Shown: positions 18,891-25,832 of the stretch, piece after piece
Position numbering within the stretch: position 1 is the first letter of the stretch
Layout of the letters: each line of letters starts with the position of its first letter
From: Bacteroidota bacterium
GTDB taxonomy: Bacteria > Bacteroidota > Bacteroidia > AKYH767-A > OLB10
Length of the DNA stretch: 64,000 nt
Direction of reading: 5' to 3'
Assembly: GCA_016713925.1 (NCBI GenBank)
Contig: JADJOH010000002.1
Location: forward strand, 496,001-560,000
Program-made: the position numbers and the translations under genes
Notes under the pieces: model-generated
Seen by the model: the letters and a program-made list of their open reading frames with translations, nothing else
The model's database searches: none
What the model was told of the DNA's origin: nothing

Positions 18891-19795
18891 AAACGTTCAG
18901 CGATGCGCATTTTAGCACTACGGGAGCGCGGGTTATTTTCTATTTCTGATTCTTCAGGTAAGATGGGCTTGCGGTTAATGGCTTTGAAGAGCAATCCTGT
19001 CGGGTTTCCGAAAAAATCCTTGTGGAGCTCGCCTTCGAAATTTCCGCTATTGATAAAATTCTTCACCAAACGATCTTCCAGACTATGGTAGCTGATCACC
19101 ACCAGGCGACCACCGCTTCGCAATACCGCTGCTGATTTCTTCAACAGCTCTTTCAATGCGCCCAGTTCATCGTTTACTTCAATGCGAAGTGCCTGATAAA
19201 CCTGGGCATAAAATGTGTTTTCCTTCATACGTGGAGCAAACTTCGACAGCACCTTCTTCAGTTCTTCTCCGGTAATGATAAAAGCCTCCTGCCGCGCTTT
19301 CACGATCGCTTCTGCCATACGACGCGCCGGAATCAGTTCACCGTATTCTTTAAACACACGACTCAATTCCTTCTCCGGATAATAATTGATCACATCCTTT
19401 GCCGTCAACTGTTGCGATTGATCCATCCGCATATCCAGTTCCGCGTTAAACCGAATGGAGAACCCTCGCTCTGCCACATCAAACTGATGCGAAGACACGC
19501 CTAAATCGGCTAGGATACCATCTACCGTATTCACATCTGCATCCGCGAGACGCTCCGATAAATTCCTGAAATTATCATCGATCAATAAAAATCTCGTATC
19601 TGCATGAACGTTAGCCTTTGCATCCGCATCCTGATCGAAAGCAATCAGTCGACCTTTTTCAAGCAATTTTAAAATGGCTGCGGAATGTCCGCCACCACCA
19701 AAAGTCACATCTACATAAATTCCATCGGGCTGAATATTCAAGCCCTTTACTGCCGCGTCGAGGAGGACAGGATTATGATAGGCCACGTTCACCAC
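18887..19795 (-). CDS. rsmH: 16S rRNA (cytosine-1402-N4)-methyltransferase RsmH
   Basis: 302 residues. N-terminal YHNPVLLDAAVKGL and SAM-binding VDVTFGGGGHS at 28-38 identify RsmH (MraW). Further motifs are DGILADLGVSSHQFD, GFSIRFNAELDMRMDQ, LRIEVNDELGAL and VISYHSLEDRLVK. It methylates C1402 in the ribosomal P-site. The start is a GTG at 19795, overlapping the mraZ stop by 23 bases, as in many dcw operons. Confidence 0.97.
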   Translation of the reverse strand: MVNVAYHNPVLLDAAVKGLNIQPDGIYVDVTFGGGGHSAAILKLLEKGRLIAFDQDADAKANVHADTRFLLIDDNFRNLSERLADADVNTVDGILADLGVSSHQFDVAERGFSIRFNAELDMRMDQSQQLTAKDVINYYPEKELSRVFKEYGELIPARRMAEAIVKARQEAFIITGEELKKVLSKFAPRMKENTFYAQVYQALRIEVNDELGALKELLKKSAAVLRSGGRLVVISYHSLEDRLVKNFINSGNFEGELHKDFFGNPTGLLFKAINRKPILPEESEIENNPRSRSAKMRIAERL

Positions 19796-20255
19796 CTCCG
19801 CGATTTAAATTTATTTTGCCCATTACTTCCTCTGCCAATGCCGCAAAATCTTTCGGCTCATCCTTCAGCAACTTAGCATAACCTTCCACTGACCAGATTT
19901 CGATTTTATTTCCCCATCCGTACAACACCAACTCTTTGCTTACACCTGCATGTTCGAGCATACGTTTCGGCAACAGGATACGACCTGCTGCGTCCAGTTC
20001 CAATTCCATCGCACCACGAAAAAAGTAGCGGGCAAATTCGCGGTTCTTCACCACGTACATATTCAAATTATTGATCTCGTCACTGATCTTCTGCCACTCA
20101 TCCATTGGATACAAAGCGAGACAGTTTTCAAAACCCCTGTTCACCATAAACTTCTCCTTCGCTTCGGGAGCTATTTGCTTGCGCAACGCAGAAGGCAGAC
20201 TCAAACGCCCTTTCGCGTCAAGCTTGCATTCAAATTCTCCCTGGAATTGCGACAT
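19773..20255 (-). CDS. mraZ: Transcriptional regulator MraZ
   Basis: 160 residues with two tandem AbrB-like MraZ domains (about 5-60 and 80-130). Each carries the paired arginine-containing strand: LDAKGRLSLPSALR near 11-24 and LDAAGRILLPKRML near 87-100. MraZ is a DNA-binding ring that regulates the dcw operon and its own gene. It is first in this operon, and three matching 10-bp repeats lie 56 bases upstream. Confidence 0.96.
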   Translation of the reverse strand: MSQFQGEFECKLDAKGRLSLPSALRKQIAPEAKEKFMVNRGFENCLALYPMDEWQKISDEINNLNMYVVKNREFARYFFRGAMELELDAAGRILLPKRMLEHAGVSKELVLYGWGNKIEIWSVEGYAKLLKDEPKDFAALAEEVMGKINLNRGGGERGLS

Positions 20256-20790
20256 AATAGGTTAGGTTGTGGTCGGATTGGTGACTGACGTGGTAAAAAT
20301 AAAATAAAATTTACCACTTCATCCCACTTTGCCCCACTTTGTTAAAAACTTTTCACCCCTGCCTTTTATTGCATGGGCTTCCGGAGAAATCGAAAAAATG
20401 TCAAAAAGTATTTGATCCGGAACCCACCAATATAAGCTCCAATACAGCATTATCTAATTTATTTTTAGTCACTTATAAACAAAGCGAAGTGAATAAGACC
20501 ATGACCAAAATCTTCTGCCGTTGGACAGGAAACTTCCACACACAATAATTTATTTTAAGTAGAATAGACTAAGAGAGTCAGTGCCAGAAGCTGTCCACAA
20601 CCTTCTCTATAAAAACAAATGCATATAATTGATTTACAATGCAATGTTATTTTAAACCCCAAATCTTCTCTCCCACTTTTACCCCAAAACACCTCCTTTT
20701 TATATAAAATATGTGTATAAAAACCCTCGATTTACCCGGCGACCCTTTGGTTAGCGGGCGATGCTGTATTTTAGACCACTTAATTCAGCA
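20256..20790. other. Divergent regulatory region between dcw operon and acyltransferase pair
   Basis: About 535 bases. It contains the MraZ operator-like repeats at 20311-20340 and AT-rich sequence. No convincing paired -33/-7 promoter was found by eye for either direction, and short frames here look non-coding. Confidence 0.6.
20311..20340 (-). promoter_or_regulatory. Probable MraZ operator: three 10-bp repeats
   Basis: Read toward mraZ, the sequence is AAAGTGGGGC, AAAGTGGGAT, GAAGTGGTAA: three direct repeats of (A/G)AAGTGG plus three bases at exact 10-bp spacing. This matches known MraZ boxes (TGGG repeats with 5-bp gaps in E. coli, AAAGTG repeats in Mollicutes). It lies 56 bases before the mraZ start. 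Confidence 0.8.
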
Positions 20791-21642
20791 ATGAGCGACG
20801 AAATAACCCCAAAGAAATTAATTGATGTAGAAGAAGTCATCAGAGGTAAGAATCCAGCACTTTTAAAGTGGATGCCCAGCCTCATCATCAACTACTTAAA
20901 ACGAATTGCTCATCAGGATCATATCAATGATCTCCTTAGACGCCATGGGGATAAAAGATCCTTTGACTTTGTTGACGAAGCAATTAAAGAGTTCGGTGTA
21001 GAAGTGACTTGTGAGGGTTTGGAGAACCTTCCGAAAGAAGGCGGTTGCATCATTGCCTCCAACCACCCGATTGGTGGACTTGACGGTATGGCCCTCATAC
21101 AAGTGGTGGCTAAAGTCAGAAAAGATCAGATTTTCATTGTGAATGACATCTTATTACATCTTAAAAATCTTGATAATATTTTTGTGGGGGTCAATAAACA
21201 TGGTAAAAACTCGACTGAAATACTTGACCAAATAGACAGATACTACGCCGGCGAAGGGTCGCTTTTAATTTTTCCTGCCGGTCTTGTCTCAAGAAAACAA
21301 AACAACGGATTGATCAGGGATCTAACCTGGAAAAAGAGTTTTATTACCAAGGCAAAAAAATACAAACGCAATATCATTCCGGTTCATATTGCCGGGAGAA
21401 ATTCCAACTTCTTTTATAATCTGGCGCGATGGAGAGGGAAGCTGGGGATAAAGGCCAATATCGAAATGCTTTATCTGATGGATGAGATGTACCATCAGTT
21501 GGGGAAAAACATTCACATTAAAATCGGCAAGCCCCTTTCCTATGAACTTTTCAACGAACAGTACAATGATCACGATTGGGCGCAAAAAGTTAAGGAGCAT
21601 ATTTATACTTTAGCCGAAGGAACGGACGACTTCCGACCCTAA
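20791..21642 (+). CDS. Lysophospholipid acyltransferase-like protein (possible GlsA)
   Basis: 283 residues from ATG 20791; an ATG at 20761 would add ten residues. PlsC-type acyltransferase: catalytic block ASNHPIGGLDGMAL at about 89-102 (HxxxxD form), IFVGVNKHGKN near 140, and substrate motif LLIFPAGLVSRKQ near 173. The next gene overlaps by one base and encodes a GNAT N-acyltransferase. In Bacteroides, a comparable adjacent pair (GlsA O-acyltransferase, GlsB N-acyltransferase) makes glycine lipids; ornithine-lipid synthesis is the alternative. The role is inferred from this pairing. Membrane-associated cytoplasmic enzyme. Confidence 0.82.
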   Translation: MSDEITPKKLIDVEEVIRGKNPALLKWMPSLIINYLKRIAHQDHINDLLRRHGDKRSFDFVDEAIKEFGVEVTCEGLENLPKEGGCIIASNHPIGGLDGMALIQVVAKVRKDQIFIVNDILLHLKNLDNIFVGVNKHGKNSTEILDQIDRYYAGEGSLLIFPAGLVSRKQNNGLIRDLTWKKSFITKAKKYKRNIIPVHIAGRNSNFFYNLARWRGKLGIKANIEMLYLMDEMYHQLGKNIHIKIGKPLSYELFNEQYNDHDWAQKVKEHIYTLAEGTDDFRP

Positions 21643-22583
21643 TGAATATGCAAAACATAATTCCTCCCATTCCCCTCGAGTTATTAGAAAAAGAGCTGAG
21701 TACAGAACGTTTTGTACGGGTCACCAACAACGGTTCCAATCAACTCTATATCATCAACGCGCACAATGCACCTAATGTCCTGAGGGAGATCGGGCGTTTG
21801 CGGGAGATTACTTTCAGAGATGCGGGAGGAGGAACAGGATTGGATTGCGACCTCGACACCTTCGACACCTGCGACAACTGCTATGAACAATTGATCGCGT
21901 GGAATCCGGAAGAAAAAGAAATTATGGGCGGTTATCGTTTTATCCGTTGCGGAGATGCGGGGAGAGATGAACATGGCGTACTCGAACTGGCCACAGCAGA
22001 ACTGTTTCATTTCTCAGAAAAATTTTTGAAAGAATATTTGCCCTATACCATTGAACTCGGAAGATCATTTGTACAACCCAAATACCAACCACGCCCCGAA
22101 AACAGGAAGGGACTTTTTACACTTGATAATTTATGGGATGGTCTTGGCGCTATCCATGTGGATCATGCCGATATAAAATACTTCTTTGGAAAAGTCACCA
22201 TGTACCGGCATTTTAATTTACTCGCCAGAGATATGATTCTCCATTTTATGCAACATTATTTTCCGGATAAGGATCAGCTCGTCACTCCTATCAAAGCATT
22301 GCCTGTCACCAGCGATGTAAGCGCATTTGAAAAAGAACTCAGCGGACTCGATTACAAAGAAGGACATCGCATATTAAATCAGCATGTCCGTGCGCTCGGC
22401 GAAAACATTCCACCTCTGGTAAACGCCTACATGAACCTCAGTGCCACCATGCGCACATTCGGCACCGCGCTTAATGATCATTTCGGCGAAGTAGAAGAAA
22501 CCGGCATTTTAGTTACCCTCGCTGATATTTACGAAACGAAGAAAGAAAGGCATGTGAAGACGTATAGGCCGTTGTCGTCGTAG
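21642..22583 (+). CDS. GNAT N-acyltransferase, OlsB/GlsB-like
   Basis: 313 residues. The N-terminal half fits the acetyltransferase type that includes OlsB: REIGRLREITFRDAG near 46-60, CDLDTFD near 67, MGGYRFI near 95, and LGRSFVQPKYQ near 139. Such enzymes transfer a long acyl chain from acyl-ACP to the amino group of an amino acid. It is coupled to the upstream O-acyltransferase by an overlapping TAATG. Product is probably a glycine or ornithine lipid of the outer membrane; the amino acid cannot be told from sequence. The stop codon runs into a dispersed palindrome. Confidence 0.82.
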   Translation: MNMQNIIPPIPLELLEKELSTERFVRVTNNGSNQLYIINAHNAPNVLREIGRLREITFRDAGGGTGLDCDLDTFDTCDNCYEQLIAWNPEEKEIMGGYRFIRCGDAGRDEHGVLELATAELFHFSEKFLKEYLPYTIELGRSFVQPKYQPRPENRKGLFTLDNLWDGLGAIHVDHADIKYFFGKVTMYRHFNLLARDMILHFMQHYFPDKDQLVTPIKALPVTSDVSAFEKELSGLDYKEGHRILNQHVRALGENIPPLVNAYMNLSATMRTFGTALNDHFGEVEETGILVTLADIYETKKERHVKTYRPLSS

Positions 22584-22604
22584 TGACAGGTCGCGACCTG
22601 TCAC
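22583..22604. repeat. Dispersed palindrome, copy B
   Basis: Perfect 22-base palindrome whose core is TGACAGGTCGCGACCTGTCA. It starts on the last base of the preceding TAG stop. Confidence 0.9.
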
Positions 22605-22616
22605 CCAAACCATGGA

Positions 22617-22666
22617 TTCCCGGCACTGTAGCCGCGTTACATGTAACGCGGCTACAATGCCGGGAA
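22617..22666. repeat. 50-base near-perfect palindrome
   Basis: Centre CGCGTTACATGTAACGCG; outer arms TTCCCGGCA and TGCCGGGAA. One mismatched pair (22626/22657) in 25. It lies between palindrome copies B and C, in the gap between two convergent genes. It could fold as a bidirectional terminator or be a REP-like unit. Confidence 0.88.
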
Positions 22667-22708
22667 ACGAATTATCTACATCCTAATAAAATTTTTCATA
22701 TTTAAACG

Positions 22709-22730
22709 GTGACAGGTCGCGACCTGTCAC
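22709..22730. repeat. Dispersed palindrome, copy C
   Basis: Identical 22-base palindrome to copy B, 22 bases beyond the ancestral end of the propeller gene on its 3-prime side. Confidence 0.9.
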
Positions 22731-22752
22731 TACATACCGACGATACGACCTG

Positions 22753-22941
22753 TTACCATTTAACAAATCTCCCAGTTAACACTTCCTTCTCGGTACTTAA
22801 CCGAACAATGTATATACCATCGGATTGGGAGGAAAATAAACTGCTGTTGCTAAAATAACTTCCATCTGTCGCTCTAGATATTCGGTCTATTAATTGCCCG
22901 TTGATATTATAAAACTCTAATGTTGCATTTTTTCCATGTAA
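22753..22941 (-). pseudogene. Detached T9SS sorting-domain remnant of the preceding protein
   Basis: Directly in frame after the TAG at 22942-22944, 62 further codons read LHGKNATLEFYNINGQL, then SDGIYIVRLST and TGRFVKW before a TAA. This is a complete type A T9SS sorting domain. The paralogue at 37957-39480 reads NASKLKG where this one reads NAD-stop-LHG, so a lysine codon (AAG) changed to TAG is the simplest explanation. Confidence 0.85.
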
Positions 22942-24276
22942 CTAATCAGCATTAACAAAAATTGTTTGCCAGGATTTATCATAGTAAAGTTTCAACTCCT
23001 TGTTTTTAGGAAATAAGTCTTGTAAGCCAACTGAAAGTGTATCACATGGTGATCCTATCCAAGCTCCTAGTTCATAGTTATGGTTATTGGGAAGGCCTAC
23101 ATAAGCTTTATGGCCTCCTAAATAAAAACTAAAAGGTTGATAATTACACACTGCTCCGCTACTGTCCGGTGAATTTATAATGGAAAGATTAGAATTAGTT
23201 GTATTTATTGTTCCAGCACAATATAAATAACTAAAGCATGTGTCGAATCCAGACCAATTAATGGAAACATAAATTTTGCCATCTGGACCAAGTTCTAATA
23301 ACCCAGGGGTGTCAGGCGATAAATAAGTACCTAATGTATCAACACTACCAAGGAAATTAGGAGAATTTAAATCAAATTGAAGGATATAACTAGTATCTGA
23401 ATTAAATGTTTGGTAGATAAGTGAGGTATAAATTTTACTCTCATCAGGAGAAACTTCAAACCCCCAATACCCCAAATACGGACTACCAAGCCCTGAATAA
23501 GTAACAAGATTTGAAAAAATTCCTGTGCACCTGTCAAAATCCATTCTTTCAATAATTCCTTGAGATGAGACATTATAAAATCGGTTACCTTCCTTATTAA
23601 ACTTGAGACGATAAAATGCATCAAGTGAAGTCAAGGTTCCAATATATTGAGTGGGATTTGGTGTTATACCTGTAGGACTAATTAAATAAGCTGTTATATT
23701 ATTAGTAGGCACATCCTTCCAGCTTCTGACTACTATCCACCAGTCGCGTCCATTTCCATGACGAGTTGCTGTAAGCCCGTCACACATTGTATCATTTCGA
23801 ATTTGTATGTTCTTTTGTACTACCTTACCTAAACCACCATTAAAGGATAAATCTACAATTGAATAGTAAAGACCATGGTTTAGATTTGATGGAGCAGAAC
23901 AAAAAATATAAAATCTCTGGTTATGTGCAGGATCTGGCACAATTATCATTTCTTGGTACCATAATACTCCAATAAGTGAATCGCCACTTTCCATCACAAC
24001 ATTATTTTTACTTACTACTGTTCCATCTGTGAAAATATTGTTTGGTGTCAACCATTGTGCCCAGTTAGGAGAACCACAATAAAACAATAAATCACCTGCA
24101 CTATCACAAATACTTGCACTACTACCCCTTACTCTTAAAATGCTATTTGCAGGCTGAGGACTATTTAAATTTTTAAAGTCAATCGCTGCACTATCACCAA
24201 AAGCCCAATAGCGATCAGTAAATTGAGCGGAAAGTGCCGTTGTGAAAAAAATGAAAATGAGGATTAGCCGAATCAT
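22942..24276 (-). CDS. T9SS-family propeller-like protein, copy 3, cut before the sorting domain
   Basis: 444 residues. Signal peptide MIRLILIFIFFTTALSAQ, then a body homologous to the other propeller copies: FWAFGDS-like start (RYWAFGDSAAIDF), YYSIVDLSFNGGLGKV, GNGRDWWIVV, DFDRCTGIFSN, VSPDESKIYTS, GPDGKIYVS and LPNNHNYELGAW. It ends at a TAG at the start of the sorting domain; 62 more in-frame codons encode that domain (22753-22941). Without it the protein would be exported by Sec but probably not secreted by the T9SS. It is closer to the copy at 37957-39480 than to the tandem pair at 1036-4225. Palindrome copies C and D flank it. Confidence 0.85.
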   Translation of the reverse strand: MIRLILIFIFFTTALSAQFTDRYWAFGDSAAIDFKNLNSPQPANSILRVRGSSASICDSAGDLLFYCGSPNWAQWLTPNNIFTDGTVVSKNNVVMESGDSLIGVLWYQEMIIVPDPAHNQRFYIFCSAPSNLNHGLYYSIVDLSFNGGLGKVVQKNIQIRNDTMCDGLTATRHGNGRDWWIVVRSWKDVPTNNITAYLISPTGITPNPTQYIGTLTSLDAFYRLKFNKEGNRFYNVSSQGIIERMDFDRCTGIFSNLVTYSGLGSPYLGYWGFEVSPDESKIYTSLIYQTFNSDTSYILQFDLNSPNFLGSVDTLGTYLSPDTPGLLELGPDGKIYVSINWSGFDTCFSYLYCAGTINTTNSNLSIINSPDSSGAVCNYQPFSFYLGGHKAYVGLPNNHNYELGAWIGSPCDTLSVGLQDLFPKNKELKLYYDKSWQTIFVNAD

Positions 24277-24459
24277 GCGGTAATATTTTGTGATATAAAG
24301 CTACGGATTTTTAGCATGGAGAAGGTGAAATAAGAATTTGATTTTGACGAATCAGATAAAAATTTACGGGAAGGGTTGTACCCTTGTATGTCGCCCTTAC
24401 AGGGCTAGGTTTTGATGGATTCTTTTTCTATAATAATGGCATCCCTACGGGATTTTGTG

Positions 24460-24487
24460 GTAATGACAGGTCGCGACCTGTCATTAC
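24460..24487. repeat. Dispersed palindrome, copy D
   Basis: Perfect 28-base palindrome with the same core as copies B and C and with GTAA/TTAC extensions. It lies between propeller copy 3 and engB. The preceding bases hold short repeat-like phrases (CGCCCTTACAGGGC, GCATCCCTACGGGAT). Confidence 0.9.
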
Positions 24488-24522
24488 GTAGGCACCACGT
24501 CATATCCATCACGATGTATGCA

Positions 24523-25128
24523 TCACGATTTCTTCCATCCCTTGGTGATCACATCGATGTATTTCAATAATTCCATGCGACCGGTGCCTTTCTCGGCGGA
24601 GGTGATGAAAAAGGGTGGTGCTTCTTCCCAGTATTCCAGCATGGCATCCTTGAATTTTTGGATGTTTTCTTCGAGGTTGACTTTGCCCATTTTATCGGTC
24701 TTGGTGAAGACTACGGAAACCGGTAAACCATGCTGACCTAATTTATTTAAAAATGTAAGATCACTTTTTTGCGGGTCAATGCGTCCATCTACGAGCACAA
24801 AAACATTCATCAGATTTTCTCGCTTGCCGAGGTATTTATACAAGGTCTTTTCCCATTCGGCCCGCATCGTTTGGGCGACTTTAGCATATCCATAGCCCGG
24901 TAAATCCACGAGGTACCAGGACTTATTGATAAAATAATGATTGATGGTTTGGGTCTTCCCGGGATTGGAGGAAGTATGGGCTAATTCCTTTCTTCCAACG
25001 AGACAATTGATGAGCGATGATTTTCCGACATTCGAGCGTCCGATAAATGCAAACTCGGGAAAATCTTCCGGAGGTAGTTGTTCTACCTGTCCTGAACTTT
25101 TTACGAATGTGGCTGTTTTTATTTGCAA
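24523..25128 (-). CDS. engB: Ribosome-assembly GTPase EngB (YsxC/YihA)
   Basis: 201 residues, the usual length. GTPase motifs in order: G1 GRSNVGKSS at 30-38, G2 PGKTQTINHY at 56-65, G3 DLPGYGYAK at 75-83, G4 TKTD at 142-145, G5 TSAEKGTG near 181. It assists maturation of the large ribosomal subunit. The frame has no ATG before the G1 loop. The only start that keeps the normal N-terminus is TTG at 25128 (QIKTATFVKSS). Confidence 0.96.
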   Translation of the reverse strand: MQIKTATFVKSSGQVEQLPPEDFPEFAFIGRSNVGKSSLINCLVGRKELAHTSSNPGKTQTINHYFINKSWYLVDLPGYGYAKVAQTMRAEWEKTLYKYLGKRENLMNVFVLVDGRIDPQKSDLTFLNKLGQHGLPVSVVFTKTDKMGKVNLEENIQKFKDAMLEYWEEAPPFFITSAEKGTGRMELLKYIDVITKGWKKS

Positions 25129-25179
25129 TTCAATTTTTTTTAACTGTATAAATTTATATTTATAATTAAAACTATCGTT

Positions 25180-25234
25180 GGCTTCCGGCTACCAGCTGCC
25201 GGCTACCGGCTTTTTGCTTCTGGCTGCTGGCTTG
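25180..25234. repeat. GCCGGCTACCGGC / GCTTCTGGCTGC intergenic repeat, copy 1
   Basis: Short phrases GGCTTCCGGCTACCAGC, TGCCGGCTACCGGC and GCTTCTGGCTGCTGGC follow each other. Related blocks occur at 29267-29300, inverted at 29821-29856, and (second half only, inverted) at 37887-37926 and 39670-39710. Confidence 0.75.
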
Positions 25235-25260
25235 ATTTTAATTTGAAAATATTTTTCATT

Positions 25261-25358
25261 CAACCTTGAACTTTAAACTTTGAACCTTGAACTTTAAACC
25301 TTAAACCTTAAACCTTAAACCATGAAGCAGAATCGCGAAAAGCGATACGCTTCATGGT
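25261..25358. repeat. Composite repeat: (TT)AAACC tract plus 39-base hairpin, copy 1
   Basis: A tract of CCTTGAACTTTAAAC units (25261-25320) leads into a hairpin at 25319-25358 with arms CCATGAAGC/GCTTCATGG and ATCGC/GCGAT around GAAAA. The hairpin recurs base for base at 42938-42976, also after a similar tract. It sits just downstream of gldC. Confidence 0.85.
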
Positions 25359-25364
25359 AAACTC

Positions 25365-25715
25365 TCATTTGATGACTTTTTTTTCCTTGCCAAACTTATG
25401 CGCGAAGGCTTTGATTTCTTTGGCCATTTCTTTGTCGCTGGTGGAGCGTTCGTAGGTATCGGCGAGGGAGGCGAGGGTTTCGTACATGAAGAACTCCATT
25501 TCCTCTACCGTCATTTCGTGGGTCCAGAGGTCGATGCGCATGGTGCTTTGGTCATTTTTATCCCATAAGGCGAGCATCATGGCTTTGGCGGGTTTTTCGC
25601 CCTGGAGGCCGGCATCTTCTGCATGCCATTGAAGGCCAACGGGCTGCTTTTCTTCGTTGAGTTCCACGGCGACTTTAATTTCTGATCGGCGGGAGATAGT
25701 GGTATTGATAGACAT
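25365..25715 (-). CDS. gldC: Gliding motility-associated protein GldC
   Basis: 116 residues from the ATG at 25715; a longer frame opens at 25841, but the extension resembles nothing and crosses into the divergent gene. Motifs SEIKVAVELNEEKQPVGLQWHAEDA and KAMMLALWDKNDQSTMRIDLW are typical of GldC, as is the C-terminal EMEFFMYETLASLADTY. GldC is a cytoplasmic accessory protein of the Bacteroidota gliding/T9SS machinery; its exact role is unclear. It supports the presence of a working T9SS, which the sorting domains in this window also imply. Confidence 0.9.
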   Translation of the reverse strand: MSINTTISRRSEIKVAVELNEEKQPVGLQWHAEDAGLQGEKPAKAMMLALWDKNDQSTMRIDLWTHEMTVEEMEFFMYETLASLADTYERSTSDKEMAKEIKAFAHKFGKEKKVIK

Positions 25716-25832
25716 GGTTGCTTCAGTCAGAGAGATGTCAAAAGTAGGCAATACAGGGTACATCGAAACGTTTAAAGTTAAGGTTCGTAACAAATCAGAT
25801 ATTAAAATGCCTAACTTCGCAGGAGCGATTCT

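Noticed and set aside
20339..20548. Rightward 69-codon frame upstream of the acyltransferase pair
   Set aside because: Crosses the edge of the MraZ operator region, has no start context and matches nothing recognisable.
22942..22944. Stop-codon reassignment (TAG read as an amino acid)
   Set aside because: TAG serves as the normal stop of other genes here, such as the GNAT gene at 22581-22583, so a local mutation or error is simpler.
25285..25320. Telomere-like ACCTTAAACC tract
   Set aside because: Only a short low-complexity stretch within a chromosome, part of a composite repeat; nothing suggests a replicon end.
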